From the NCBI GenBank assembly GCA_024275195.1, contig JAJRZP010000028.1, positions 1 through 38,551 on the forward strand: a stretch of 38,551 bases of DNA. Reading direction: 5' to 3'. A model generated the notes under the pieces. It searched no databases. It had not been told where the DNA came from and saw only the letters and a list, made by a program, of their open reading frames with translations. Shown here in pieces: positions 1 through 9,343 of the stretch. This DNA is from Chloroflexota bacterium. GTDB taxonomy: Bacteria; Chloroflexota; Dehalococcoidia; Lucifugimonadales; Lucifugimonadaceae. A program made the position numbers and the translations under genes. The number at the start of each line of letters is the position of its first letter. Position 1 is the first letter of the stretch.

Positions 1-771
1 CGCGAGTACGACCTCGGTCTGATCGCGACCGCTCCCAGTGTGAGCTATGAGGTGCTGCTCAAGAACGGCGAGACCATCACCGTCGATAACCCATCGAAGC
101 TGCCTGAGAATCACGCATACGACTCGATTTTGGAACCGTGGGTGAACATCACCATTGTCACGCCTGCGCGGTATATCGGCGCCATCATGGAACTTGTAAC
201 CACGAAACGTGGTGAGTACAAAAAGATGGAATATCTTGAATCGGTGATGACAGATGATGCCGATCCCGGAAGCGCGGCAGCTCGCGACGCAAGGGTGTTA
301 CTTGAGTACGACATTCCACTCTCAGAGATCCTTGTCGATTTTCACGACAAGTTGAAATCTGGCACTCAGGGATACGCGTCGATGGACTACTCGGTGATCG
401 ACAACCGTCCTGCCGATCTGGTCAAGCTGGATGTACTGGTGAACCATGAGCCAGTTGACGCTCTCTCAATGATCACGCATCGAGACGAAGCCGCCTCATA
501 CGGTCGATTGCTGACATCAAAACTGAAGGAATTGATTCCCCGTCAGATGTTCGCTGTGCCGATTCAGGCTGCAATTGGTGGAAAAATCGTCGCGCGTACC
601 AACGTCAAAGCCCTTCGCAAGAATGTGCTGGCGAAGTGCTACGGCGGTGATGTCAGTCGGAAACGAAAATTGCTTGAGCAGCAGAAAAAAGGCAAGAAGC
701 GACGAATGAAGATGGTCGGCTCGATTGAAGTACCGCAGGAGGCATTTATGGCGGTACTGTCACTCGACTAG
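1..771 (+). CDS. lepA: Elongation factor 4 (LepA), C-terminal part, 5' truncated
   Basis: The reading frame is open from base 1 and ends with TAG at 769-771, giving about 256 residues of a protein that is normally near 600. The N-terminal GTPase domain lies outside the window. The first residues ([18 protein letters not shown]) match the EF-4 segment just before domain V. The stretches [20 protein letters not shown] and, near the end, [19 protein letters not shown] with [19 protein letters not shown] are hallmark EF-4 C-terminal sequences that contact tRNA and the ribosome. EF-4 is a ribosome-bound GTPase that remodels or back-translocates stalled elongation complexes. The GTG at position 40 is internal, not the start. 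Identification is very secure; only the N-terminus is unseen. Confidence 0.95.
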   Translation, partial: REYDLGLIATAPSVSYEVLLKNGETITVDNPSKLPENHAYDSILEPWVNITIVTPARYIGAIMELVTTKRGEYKKMEYLESVMTDDADPGSAAARDARVLLEYDIPLSEILVDFHDKLKSGTQGYASMDYSVIDNRPADLVKLDVLVNHEPVDALSMITHRDEAASYGRLLTSKLKELIPRQMFAVPIQAAIGGKIVARTNVKALRKNVLAKCYGGDVSRKRKLLEQQKKGKKRRMKMVGSIEVPQEAFMAVLSLD

Positions 772-801
772 CCTCGTGGGCGCGTCCAGAATGGCGGGCT
801 C

Positions 802-2055
802 ATGGCGACCAATAACACAAACAGCGCTTCACCAGTCGGTTTCTCGCGCCCACGTGGGCCGCTCGCAGCCTTCGCATTCCCGCGATTTCGTCGTGTGTGG
901 TTGGCGTCAGTCGTATTCTCTCTCGGCAACTGGGGCGAGCGACTTGCTACCGGTTGGGTTGTCCTAAACGAAACGGAATCGGTGTTCCTTACGGCAGCGT
1001 CATTCGCCGTGCGACAGGCACCACAGCTTTTGCTGGCTCCAATCGGTGGAGCGGTAGCCGATCGATTTTCTAGAGGGAAGATCATGTTGATCGGCGGGAT
1101 ATACAAGGCCATCGTGCTGGCATTTCTGGCACTGATCGCCGCAAACAACCTTGAACCGTTGTGGCTGGTTTTCGTGATCCTGGCATTTTCCGGGGTAGGC
1201 CAGTCGTTCGAGATTCCAGCCGTTCAGGGGATGGTCACGAGCTCGGTGCCAAGAGAAGTCAGAATGAATGCCGTGGCGGTGCAGTCGACCGGGATGCGTG
1301 CAGTTGGAGCTGTTGGAGCACTGGCCGCTGGATTTGCCATCAGCGCGCTCGGAGTGCCAGTTACATTCATCGTTTCAGGAGTCGTGTTCGCGTTCGGTGG
1401 CTTTCTGGCACTTCTCGCCGACCGTGGGTTGAGAAAGAGGGTGCTCGATCGTACGAACTCGATGGTCGGGGATGTGATCGATGGGTTGAGATTGATGTCG
1501 AGCCTGCCCATAGTCAGGATGATCTTGATCACTGCGGTGATGGTCGAAATATTCGGCTTCGCTTACGGCGCAATCATGCCAGCAGTAGCAAAGCAAGCGC
1601 TCAACGTCGATGAAAAAGGTCTGGGTACGCTAACAATGATGGCTGGTGTAGGTTCAGTTTTCGGCTCGGCTTTTCTCATGGTGCTGGGTAATTTCCGGCG
1701 AAAAGGTCTACTGCTAATCGCGGTGGCACTGGCGTACGGGGTGTTTCTTTCGACGTTCGCCGCATCCGGGTCTTACATTGTTGCTCTGGTGCTGATTATG
1801 GGGGTCGGAGCATCCGCGGCAGCATTTGACGCAATGCAGTGGACACTGCTTCAACTCAACGTGCCGGACGACATGCGAGGGCGTGCGGTTGGCGCATGGG
1901 TGTTTGCGATAGGCTGCGGATGGATCGGGCAGCTCGGGCTTGGTGCAGTGGGCGAGGTAATCGGAGTTCAGTGGGCGCTGGCTGGTGCTGGCCTCACCGT
2001 AATTGCGACTGGCGTTGTCGTTCTCGCAATCTCACCGGCGCTCCGGCGTATTTAG
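802..2055 (+). CDS. MFS transporter, EntS/MFS_3-like
   Basis: A 417-residue integral membrane protein of typical major facilitator length. The loop 2-3 signature is clear at residues 82-94 (GGAVADRFSRGKI, matching G-x3-D-R-x2-R-x), and the rest is about 12 hydrophobic segments in two halves separated by a charged loop near residues 208-225. Overall character resembles the EntS/MFS_3 group of exporters, many of which carry siderophores or drugs. The substrate cannot be read from sequence. The ATG at 802 lies 30 bases after lepA and could be cotranscribed with it. The gene converges on galU, with only two bases between their stops. Confidence 0.85.
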   Translation: MATNNTNSASPVGFSRPRGPLAAFAFPRFRRVWLASVVFSLGNWGERLATGWVVLNETESVFLTAASFAVRQAPQLLLAPIGGAVADRFSRGKIMLIGGIYKAIVLAFLALIAANNLEPLWLVFVILAFSGVGQSFEIPAVQGMVTSSVPREVRMNAVAVQSTGMRAVGAVGALAAGFAISALGVPVTFIVSGVVFAFGGFLALLADRGLRKRVLDRTNSMVGDVIDGLRLMSSLPIVRMILITAVMVEIFGFAYGAIMPAVAKQALNVDEKGLGTLTMMAGVGSVFGSAFLMVLGNFRRKGLLLIAVALAYGVFLSTFAASGSYIVALVLIMGVGASAAAFDAMQWTLLQLNVPDDMRGRAVGAWVFAIGCGWIGQLGLGAVGEVIGVQWALAGAGLTVIATGVVVLAISPALRRI

Positions 2056-2057
2056 CG

Positions 2058-2957
2058 CTAATTCCGCGAATCATTGAATGCCTGAGTGACGATCTCTGCC
2101 AGTTCTGGGTCCTGCATCGCTACATGAATCGCAGCACGTAGCATCCCCCCGGGATTTCCCGTGTCGGCGTGGAACCCGGTTATCTCGCGGGCGTGAATCG
2201 GACTGCTGCCCAGCAACGATGCGATGGCATCCGTTATCTGAATTTCGCCCCCTGCGCCCGCATGCTCTCCTGATAGGTAGTCGAACACTGCGTTATCCAG
2301 GATGTAGCGGGCGACGATAGCCAGATTGCTCGGCGCATCTGCCAGTGCGGGTTTTTCAACCATCGAGTCGACCTCAACTACGCCAGGTGCAACAGAACGA
2401 CCGCCGACCACGCCCTTCGTGTGAATAATTTCATCAGCGGCTTTACTGACAGCTACAACTGAGCCACCGTGTTCCCGATAGACCTGCATCAACTGCTCGG
2501 TCGCAGATGTTTCATTGATAATCACATCATCGGGAAAGATAGTCACAAACGGCTCACCGTCGCAGAATTCACGCGCCTGAAGAATGGCGTGACCGGGTCC
2601 CTTCGGCTCGTGCTGATAGATCGTTGTCACTTTTGCCAGAGAAGCGATTTCAGCTTGAACAGCGTGAAGTTCGTCGTGCCCTCGCGATATTAGTTCTCGT
2701 TCAAGGACTTCCTGGTTGGCAAAGTAATCGGCAACGGATTCCATTCCGGGCGACATGACGATCGCAATGTCGGTTACACCCGCCGCAACGGCATCGCGTA
2801 CGGCGAATTCGATCACCGGTACGTTCAGTACTGGCAATAGCGGTTTGGGTACAGTGCGAGTGGCGGGAAGGAACCGTGTTCCGAGTCCGCCGACAGGGAT
2901 TACCGCTTTCGTTACGGCTGGAAATTCGATTGAATTGTTGGGGTTCTGGTTGACCAT
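2058..2957 (-). CDS. galU: UTP-glucose-1-phosphate uridylyltransferase
   Basis: A 299-residue sugar nucleotidyltransferase that makes UDP-glucose from UTP and glucose-1-phosphate. The nucleotide-binding signature is at residues 22-41 (VGGLGTRFLPATRTVPKPLL), including the catalytic-site lysine K38. Further GalU-like elements include FPDDVIINETSATEQLMQVY, VVEVDSMVEKP and EIQITDAI. Length matches bacterial GalU (about 290-300). UDP-glucose would feed the envelope glycan genes seen further along the window, though they are not linked in an operon. It reads away from the SRP RNA gene, leaving about 200 bases of divergent upstream region. GalU is preferred over RmlA because of the TRTVPKP form and the length. 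Confidence 0.9.
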   Translation of the reverse strand: MVNQNPNNSIEFPAVTKAVIPVGGLGTRFLPATRTVPKPLLPVLNVPVIEFAVRDAVAAGVTDIAIVMSPGMESVADYFANQEVLERELISRGHDELHAVQAEIASLAKVTTIYQHEPKGPGHAILQAREFCDGEPFVTIFPDDVIINETSATEQLMQVYREHGGSVVAVSKAADEIIHTKGVVGGRSVAPGVVEVDSMVEKPALADAPSNLAIVARYILDNAVFDYLSGEHAGAGGEIQITDAIASLLGSSPIHAREITGFHADTGNPGGMLRAAIHVAMQDPELAEIVTQAFNDSRN

Positions 2958-3157
2958 ATCGGGATTCTATCGGGAATCAACGCCGTAATCGTGTTGGATT
3001 TCAGCGACTATCGAGTTGCTCAGTAGTACGATTAAGCTGATCGTGCTAGGTGGGGCGTTAGCGGTGCCCTGTACTCGCAATCCGCTATAGCGAGACTGAT
3101 GTCCCCCGTCGAGACAGTTCGCATGTGGCCGCTGGAGTCAATACTTAGACGTTGATA

Positions 3158-3252
3158 GCCTGGTCCTGCGCGGCGAGGCCTCGTGAACTCCGTCAGGACC
3201 GGAAGGTAGCAGCGGTAAGCGAATCACCTCGGGTGCCGTGGGTACGCCGGGC
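3158..3252 (+). ncRNA. ffs: Signal recognition particle RNA, small bacterial (4.5S) type
   Basis: The highly conserved Ffh-binding region of helix 8 is present as CAGGACCGGAAGGTAGCAGC, including the GGAA tetraloop and the asymmetric internal loop nucleotides AGCAG. The ends pair: GCCTGG at 3158-3163 with CCGGGC at 3247-3252. Internal segments such as CGAGG and CCTCG are complementary, consistent with the long hairpin of roughly 95 nt typical of 4.5S RNA. It acts with Ffh and FtsY (encoded at 17875 in this window) in co-translational membrane targeting. The exact ends are estimated from the terminal helix. Confidence 0.93.
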
Positions 3253-3395
3253 TAGAGTCGGTGTTGGTATCTATGCCACAAGCAACTGGCGACATGGGGG
3301 CGCACGGTCATATTTTTTGCATCAGATACCTCTTGTGCCGTTCGTACAAGGACTACTCCCCAAGAGCTATGAACTTTTGCGGGTTGGATTAGCCC

Positions 3396-4244
3396 ATGAC
3401 GCCACAACGGCTGGGTCAGCACTTTCTCGAAGACGCAACGGTTGTCGATGCGATCATCGCCGCCGCCGATTTAAGTCCTGACGATACCGTGGTCGAGGTG
3501 GGGCCGGGCCGAGGCGCACTAACCGATCAACTCGTGCAGCGCGCAGAACGGGTGCTGCTACTTGAGTACGACACAGATCTCGCTGATCGATTGGCGTTCA
3601 AGTACGCGGCGAATACGAACGTACGGGTTCTAAACGTAGACGCTCGAGAGTTTGGATCTGACCTCGATCCGTGGCTCGTCGAATCCGACTATAAGGTCGT
3701 TGCAAACCTGCCTTATTACGCGGCGAACCCGATAACCAGAAATTTTCTTGAATCTACGCGCAAGCCGTCACTGATGGTGATTATGATTCAGCGCGAAGTT
3801 GCCAACGACATGGCGGCAAGTCCCGGCGATATGAGCCTGCTGTCGCTTGCGATTCAAATCTACTCAACCGCGGAACATGTGATTGATGTTCCACCACAAT
3901 GTTTCAGTCCTCCGCCGAAAGTCCATTCATCAGTTCTCAAGCTAACACCAACAGACGAGACACGAATAACATTCGATTCCGAAGACGATTTCTTCAAACT
4001 GGCGCGCAGTGGGTTCAAAAGCCCACGAAAACAACTTCATAACTCTCTTTCAGATGGCCTGTTTATCCCGCTGGAGCAGGCTCGGAAACTTGTTGAGAGC
4101 ACAGGATTCGAGACATCGCGCCGACCTTCGACCTTGTCGTTGGACGACTGGCAGGTTCTGTACGATGAATGGGTCAAAGCTGGACGCCCCGCGCAGGTTC
4201 ACGGCTCGGTTCGCCGCAAACGCCAGAAGAAGAACGATGAGTAA
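3396..4244 (+). CDS. rsmA: 16S rRNA dimethyladenosine transferase (KsgA/RsmA)
   Basis: A 282-residue SAM-dependent methyltransferase that dimethylates two adjacent adenines in the 3' hairpin of 16S rRNA. The N-terminal RLGQHFL motif is at residues 5-11, the SAM-binding VEVGPGRGALT at 33-43, and the catalytic NLPYY at 104-108. QREVANDM and the CFSPPPKVHSSV stretch complete the family pattern. The ATG at 3396 begins MTPQRLGQHFLED, as expected. Its TAA overlaps the ATG of ispE by eight bases (ATGAGTAA), so the two are translationally coupled, a rsmA-ispE order known in several phyla. The C-terminus is Arg/Lys-rich. Confidence 0.95.
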   Translation: MTPQRLGQHFLEDATVVDAIIAAADLSPDDTVVEVGPGRGALTDQLVQRAERVLLLEYDTDLADRLAFKYAANTNVRVLNVDAREFGSDLDPWLVESDYKVVANLPYYAANPITRNFLESTRKPSLMVIMIQREVANDMAASPGDMSLLSLAIQIYSTAEHVIDVPPQCFSPPPKVHSSVLKLTPTDETRITFDSEDDFFKLARSGFKSPRKQLHNSLSDGLFIPLEQARKLVESTGFETSRRPSTLSLDDWQVLYDEWVKAGRPAQVHGSVRRKRQKKNDE

Positions 4245-5133
4245 CGTTATTTCCATTACGGAACGGGCATTTGCCAAAGTTAATCTCACTTTGGAGATAC
4301 TCGGCAGGCGACGTGACGGTTACCACAATCTGGCTTCAGTAATGCAAACCGTAGACCTGTTCGACACCGTCACCCTCACTACCTCCAACGATGTTGTTGT
4401 GACCTGTGACGACGATGCAATCACCCCTGAGATAAACCTCGCCACTAAGGCGGTTGAGGTTTTGCAGGATCGAGTTGGAATATCTGATGGGGTAACGATT
4501 TCCATCGAGAAAAATATCCCGGTATCCGCGGGTCTCGGTGGTGGCTCAGCAGATGCGGCGGCAACATTGCGTGGGTTGAATAGCCTGTGGAAGCTCGGGT
4601 TATCCATGGACGAACTAACCAACATTGCAGCAGATGTGGGCTCCGATGTGCCATTCCTGATCCGGGGAGGCACATCGCTGGTGCAGGGCAGAGGTGAAGA
4701 TGTGACACCGATCACCGCGGCTCAAGTACCGAGATTCATGATCCTCACTCCAGAAGTTGAGCTACCAAATCCGAAAGCAAAAACCACATCTGTGTTCTCA
4801 CATGTCGACCAGTCGATGTTCACCCGCGGCAACCTGAGTCACAAACTGGCGGCGCGTGTACGTTCTGGCAGCGATTGTCCGCCAGAGTTTTTCTTCAACC
4901 AGTTCGGAACGATAGCGGAAGAGTTGTTCCCCGGATGGAGTGCAGAACGTGACCTGTTGATTTCGCTGGGTGCAATCGACGTCATGCTGTGTGGGGCTGG
5001 GCCGTCGATGTTTGCTGTTCCACCAACAAAGGAAATCGGCACAGCATGGCATCTTTTGCTTACAGGTATTCACCATAAACAGGCATTTCTTGTTGATACT
5101 GCCCCGGCAATAGCGGAAGAATCGGGCTCGTAA
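4237..5133 (+). CDS. ispE: 4-diphosphocytidyl-2-C-methyl-D-erythritol kinase
   Basis: A 298-residue GHMP kinase that phosphorylates CDP-methylerythritol in the MEP pathway to isoprenoids. AFAKVNLTLEILGRRRDGYH at residues 11-30 carries the substrate-site lysine K14. The ATP-binding GHMP motif is PVSAGLGGGSADAAA at 95-109, and GSDVPF at 135-140 carries the catalytic aspartate D137. The frame is open further upstream inside rsmA, but the ATG at 4237 gives the expected N-terminus and overlaps the rsmA stop. It implies this bacterium uses the MEP route. Confidence 0.94.
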   Translation: MSNVISITERAFAKVNLTLEILGRRRDGYHNLASVMQTVDLFDTVTLTTSNDVVVTCDDDAITPEINLATKAVEVLQDRVGISDGVTISIEKNIPVSAGLGGGSADAAATLRGLNSLWKLGLSMDELTNIAADVGSDVPFLIRGGTSLVQGRGEDVTPITAAQVPRFMILTPEVELPNPKAKTTSVFSHVDQSMFTRGNLSHKLAARVRSGSDCPPEFFFNQFGTIAEELFPGWSAERDLLISLGAIDVMLCGAGPSMFAVPPTKEIGTAWHLLLTGIHHKQAFLVDTAPAIAEESGS

Positions 5134-5565
5134 TTGGAAGAGCCGCTACGTACTGTAGTCGCCGGAATGATCGGCGGCGCTCTGATGGGGATGATCTTTG
5201 TCACCCATCTGGCTCTGTTGCTTGTCTACGATCCCCCTCAAAAGCTGAAAGAACGAGCCTCAGAATCGAACGTATCGTACCTGATCATGCTGACTGCTCT
5301 TGTGACATTTCTGGGCTGGAACATTCTGGCGATACTGATGTCGTTTGCTGCTCAGGCCACTCAATCCGGCGACAATCTCGCGATTTCCCTCGCACCCAGT
5401 CCTGCCTATCTATTTGTCGTTCTGTTTCTGGTTTTGTTCATCTCCATTCCCTCGTTTATCTTCTTCCGAGATCGCAAGAACCACCTCTTGTTGGAGCTGG
5501 CGATTTTTATCGCTATATTCGGGTTTTTGATTCCTAATCTAGTCGTTGCTATACAGCGTGTGTAG
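5134..5565 (+). CDS. Small four-TM membrane protein of unknown function
   Basis: A 143-residue hydrophobic protein that I do not recognise. It has about four predicted membrane segments, roughly residues 8-30, 48-72, 88-108 and 118-138, joined by short charged loops (PPQKLKERASESN, FRDRKNH). The TTG start immediately follows the ispE stop, with GGAAGA inside the end of ispE as a plausible ribosome site, so it is probably translated in the same operon. A later ATG at 5167 would cut into the first membrane segment. No catalytic motif is visible. Confidence 0.65.
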   Translation: MEEPLRTVVAGMIGGALMGMIFVTHLALLLVYDPPQKLKERASESNVSYLIMLTALVTFLGWNILAILMSFAAQATQSGDNLAISLAPSPAYLFVVLFLVLFISIPSFIFFRDRKNHLLLELAIFIAIFGFLIPNLVVAIQRV

Positions 5566-5685
5566 ATGCCGGTTGAACAATTATCAAAACTCACTCGTCC
5601 GGGTCTAGAATTGCCAGACAAATTTTGTCAGCGCAGATGCGTAACAGCATCACGAAGTACGATCGCAAAGGATCAATAGAACAAA

Positions 5686-6513
5686 ATGTCCAGACGATTC
5701 GCAAATCGGTTTGACGGGAAAGTCGCACTGCTCACGGGTTCGGCCGCCACAAATAAAGACGAACTAATGGGGTTTGGCGGTGCAACCGTCTGGAGGTTTC
5801 TCGAAGAAGGGGGCCGTGGCGTGGTTATCACCGACGTACAGGATGACGTTGGTGAACGTTCGGCACAGCAGCTTCGTGAAGCCGGATACGATGCAATTTA
5901 TATGCACCTCGATGTGACCAAAGAGGACGAATGGCAACAGGTTGTCGATGCGACCATGGCGCGTTTCGGTCGACTGGATATTCTCGTCAACATTGCCGGA
6001 ATACTCGATCCGAAGTCGATTCTCGAAATTGAGCCGACGGTCTGGAAGAAAACGATGGAGATAAGTACCGTCGGCATCTTTCTCGGTACTCGCGCCGTTG
6101 CCGTGCCGATGGAAAACTCCGGTGGTGGGGCGATTATCAATCTTGCTTCGATGGCAGCAAAGCAAGGATCGGGTTCGTATGGATCTGCCTACTCGTTCTC
6201 CCGCGGTGGGATGTTGAATTTCTCGATGTCGGCAGCACTTCAACTGGCGGGCATGGGCATTCGAGTCAACACCATCATGCCGGGTTGGGTACACACCCCG
6301 TTCACTGACTATCTCTACACTGATCCCGAGCAGAGTAAGTTCCGTACTGATCGCGTACCCCTTGGGCGATGGGGAAAGCCGGACGATATTGCAGCGGGAA
6401 TCCTGTTTCTCGCTTCTGACGACGCGTCCTACATGACCGGAGCCGAACTTCTGATGGACGGTGGCGTCAGCGCAGGTTCAGTTCGCCCGGCAAACCCGAA
6501 AGGCGACAACTAG
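5686..6513 (+). CDS. SDR-family oxidoreductase with altered active site
   Basis: A 275-residue short-chain dehydrogenase/reductase-fold protein. The core looks classical: VNIAG at 101-105, INLASMAA around S155, and a C-terminal cofactor-loop region. Two features are odd. The glycine-rich nucleotide loop after TG (17-18) is lengthened (TGSAATNKDELMGFGGAT) compared with the usual TGxxxGIG. The catalytic YxxxK is YSFSR (Y169, R173), so the lysine that lowers the tyrosine pKa is replaced by arginine. It may still bind NAD(P), but the chemistry could be changed or lost. The gene appears monocistronic, and the substrate is unknown. Confidence 0.82.
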   Translation: MSRRFANRFDGKVALLTGSAATNKDELMGFGGATVWRFLEEGGRGVVITDVQDDVGERSAQQLREAGYDAIYMHLDVTKEDEWQQVVDATMARFGRLDILVNIAGILDPKSILEIEPTVWKKTMEISTVGIFLGTRAVAVPMENSGGGAIINLASMAAKQGSGSYGSAYSFSRGGMLNFSMSAALQLAGMGIRVNTIMPGWVHTPFTDYLYTDPEQSKFRTDRVPLGRWGKPDDIAAGILFLASDDASYMTGAELLMDGGVSAGSVRPANPKGDN

Positions 6514-6667
6514 ACAGGGTAGGCTGACGAAACCTGACAACGAAATCAATTGGGGCTATTTGCAGTCGAACCAGAAGTTTTGGGTATAAAAACCCTAAAC
6601 CCTGTAAAAACAAACGAGATACTTCTGAGCCAGGGTGAACAGGAGAAATCTGGCTACAGCAAGCTGT

Positions 6668-9217
6668 CTAGTGAGTATGGGTTGTCCCGTCACTGTGACT
6701 ATGGGGCATCTTCTGATTCACGGCACCGATAGCGTCGGTGAACACTTTCCGGATAGTTGCATGGCGACGGGCATCGGCTCGTGTCGCCAGCGTGTCGAGC
6801 CACTCGATTCCGCCTTGCATCGTGGTGATCAAATACTCACCCAGAGCTGCATCGAACACATCAGTCTGGCCGGCCTTCACATAAACAGCCGACGTATGTG
6901 CAGCGAAATTCACCGGCCAGACGTGCCATGCGATGTGGTTGCTGACCGCCCGTGCCGCAATCCAACCAGAACCGGAGAGATCAAGCTGCTCGTCTATCAC
7001 GAGTATCTTTTCGCCGCCGTCAGATGTCGTCTGGGCAATCACTTTGCCGTTAAACACAATCTCGAGTTTGTTGATCGGCATGGCACAGGTGGCAGTAGCT
7101 TTCACATGCACAGAACCGCCGGATGCAGGAAGGGATAATTCATCGCCGGGCGTCAGGCCCTCCACCTCGAAGTCCATCAGCGGGCCACTGGTCGTGTAGG
7201 TGCGACCCGCTCGTACGGCATCGCTCCACGATTCATGAGAAAGCTCTCTGTCACCGATATTGGCGTACGTTCGCACGCCACCCACCGGCATCCCCGCCGA
7301 CATCTTGTCGGTGCCTCCGACTGCTGGAACCCGATATCCGCAGTTCATCAGGCGATACCACTCGTGAACTGCGAAGGTATCCATGCTCGGAACGTGAAAA
7401 TCACGTATCTCGAGTCCATCTATCTTGCCCAGAACAACCTCGGCGATGACCTCGGAGTGAGGAAATGGGAAGTGGGGGACGATGGCGAGCCCGCCCTTCT
7501 CACGAGCTTCGTCGGCCCATTCGCTCATTGCTCGTACCGTCGGATCTCCAATGTAGCCCTCGGTTGGGCCACTGGTCGACATTGGGAACACCGGCGAGCC
7601 GGTCGCGCCCATGAGGCTGATGTGACCCAGGAAGTGCTGCCGATTCTCGCTTCCAACCCAGACGATCGTTTCCGCAGACGACGATCCAGAAACTTCGCCC
7701 GTCAGGTCGCCAACGTTCGTGTAAAGATCTCCCCACTGGGCAGCGAGAAGGTTGATGACGTTTACATCTTCGGCAGCAGCTTCGAGGTGAGCGGTCTCAG
7801 GCGTGAGGAAGTGTGTGTGAGTATCGGCGGTCACCCAGCCGGACTTCCGTAGGTTTGAATTACGTTCGAGAGTGATTTCAAGATCACGCTGCCCCGGCTT
7901 GATGTTTAGTTTTTGCCGGATAGGATCGAACTCAAAACCTTTCGAAACCTCTACGTAAACATCCCCTACAGGTAACTCACCCTGAAACGTTCCATCGATG
8001 TAGGCGTACTGAGTGTCACCAAGTAAAAGATCGGCCCCGTAGTCCTCGAACCAGTTGTCGTTGACTTCGTGGGTGTGACCGTAAGGCGGAAAGTATCGTC
8101 CATCGGGAGAACGAAAATGGATACGCGCTGCCGTCGGTTCTCCTGTACTGGAATCGATGATCTTCCCGTGTACCCACGTTCGTTTCGCAGTTAAGACCCG
8201 GGCACTGACTTTGCCGTCTCTACTCCTTGCCTCGCCCCGTTCCACCAGTGACCGAACATCGATCTCGTGGCCTTCTACTGACAGCGTTGCGTCTGTCGAT
8301 GCTGCTAAGTCGATTGTGGCAGTCGATTGAGAAGGTTCACCCGACTCACCCCACCCCTTTACCGGATCGGCAAGCCACGCGTCACCGTCGAAACTCGGAA
8401 CGTCCTGTCGTCGTGCGATCACACCGAGATCAATGTTGATATCAAGGTTCTCCACGGACCTCTCTTCGAACTCAAGCCCGACAGTTTCGAGCGGTTCGTG
8501 GCGAAGTGGGTGTTCTGATCCATCAAAGACTGTGATTGCACCAACTGCGAACGAAGCTGCCCCGGTAGCTTCAATCCGTACCGACCTGACGATTTTCGAT
8601 CTATCGGGAAGTTCTAATGCATAGATCGTCCACGAAGCCGGTGGATTCGAACGGCTCGTGTGATCGTCCTGCGCCCGCGTCCTGCCAGATGTCGGCGGAT
8701 CGCCGACCATCACACCCGTCTGCCATCTCCCCCAGGCATTGTTCGGATACGGTCCACGTTTGGGGAGAGAGTTTAACCCCTGGTGCTGACGAGATGAGAA
8801 TCCGCTCTGCATACGTGTCTGGATTTGATTTATCTCAAACCGCCGCCGAACGGTTTGCCGATGCTCGGAGCCGTCATCGAATACGACGATGTAATCGGCG
8901 ATATGTTCACCGGGCGCGGTGACAACAGGATTCAGGTAGTCGGAAGATTGGCCCGCAACGGTCGTTGACGCGTTCTCATCGCAAAAATGTGCGAATACCA
9001 GATGTGAACCTGACGCGTTGACACTGATTTCTAACTCTGATTTGTCCTCGACGATCACGAGGTGATAGTCGGCAATTTCGAAGGGAATTCCCCAGAACAC
9101 TTGACTGCCCGTCGGGAGTTGAGAGGTTGCACCGGCAGTTTTCGACGCCCAGTATCGTTCATCGTTCGGCTTCGAGTTGAGACTCTGAGAAAGTGAGATT
9201 GGGGTGAACTTCGGCAT
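6668..9217 (-). CDS. CehA/McbA-like metallohydrolase (PHP superfamily)
   Basis: A large 849-residue protein. The N-terminal half is rich in beta structure with no evident signal peptide. It includes a carboxypeptidase-regulatory-like segment near residues 348-450 (VHGKIIDSSTGEPTAARIHF). The C-terminal half carries a PHP-type metal site starting with TADTHTHF (D465, H467, H469), followed by the regions IVPHFPFPHSEV, GLEIRDFHVPSMD and PAVGGTDKMS. This arrangement matches CehA/McbA-type hydrolases, some of which open carbamates or phosphoesters; the substrate here is unknown. The protein ends in a His-rich tail (MPHSHSDGTTHTH) that could bind metal. It lies on its own, opposite to its left neighbour. 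Confidence 0.75.
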   Translation of the reverse strand: MPKFTPISLSQSLNSKPNDERYWASKTAGATSQLPTGSQVFWGIPFEIADYHLVIVEDKSELEISVNASGSHLVFAHFCDENASTTVAGQSSDYLNPVVTAPGEHIADYIVVFDDGSEHRQTVRRRFEINQIQTRMQSGFSSRQHQGLNSLPKRGPYPNNAWGRWQTGVMVGDPPTSGRTRAQDDHTSRSNPPASWTIYALELPDRSKIVRSVRIEATGAASFAVGAITVFDGSEHPLRHEPLETVGLEFEERSVENLDINIDLGVIARRQDVPSFDGDAWLADPVKGWGESGEPSQSTATIDLAASTDATLSVEGHEIDVRSLVERGEARSRDGKVSARVLTAKRTWVHGKIIDSSTGEPTAARIHFRSPDGRYFPPYGHTHEVNDNWFEDYGADLLLGDTQYAYIDGTFQGELPVGDVYVEVSKGFEFDPIRQKLNIKPGQRDLEITLERNSNLRKSGWVTADTHTHFLTPETAHLEAAAEDVNVINLLAAQWGDLYTNVGDLTGEVSGSSSAETIVWVGSENRQHFLGHISLMGATGSPVFPMSTSGPTEGYIGDPTVRAMSEWADEAREKGGLAIVPHFPFPHSEVIAEVVLGKIDGLEIRDFHVPSMDTFAVHEWYRLMNCGYRVPAVGGTDKMSAGMPVGGVRTYANIGDRELSHESWSDAVRAGRTYTTSGPLMDFEVEGLTPGDELSLPASGGSVHVKATATCAMPINKLEIVFNGKVIAQTTSDGGEKILVIDEQLDLSGSGWIAARAVSNHIAWHVWPVNFAAHTSAVYVKAGQTDVFDAALGEYLITTMQGGIEWLDTLATRADARRHATIRKVFTDAIGAVNQKMPHSHSDGTTHTH

Positions 9218-9289
9218 GTAAATCAGTCCGTTCGAACAGTGAGAGAACTATTTTGAGCGAATGATGCTCCGACTGGTTAATGCAAACAA

Positions 9290-9309
9290 GCCCCGGAAAT
9301 CTCCGGGGC
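9290..9309 (-). terminator. Hairpin terminator downstream of the peroxiredoxin gene
   Basis: A perfect 7-bp GC-rich stem, GCCCCGG (9290-9296) with CCGGGGC (9303-9309), has a 6-base loop. Read on the minus strand it lies 35 bases after the peroxiredoxin stop and is followed by a T-rich but interrupted tract (TTGTTTG). It separates that gene from the metallohydrolase downstream. Confidence 0.6.
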
Positions 9310-9343
9310 CTGTTGCGGTTTTTGTTTCGAGTTGAAAACCAGG

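Noticed and set aside
3118-3147. Promoter boxes for the SRP RNA gene (TTCGCA and TACTTA)
   Set aside because: The -10 box matches consensus at only two of six positions, and the spacing to the RNA start is long.
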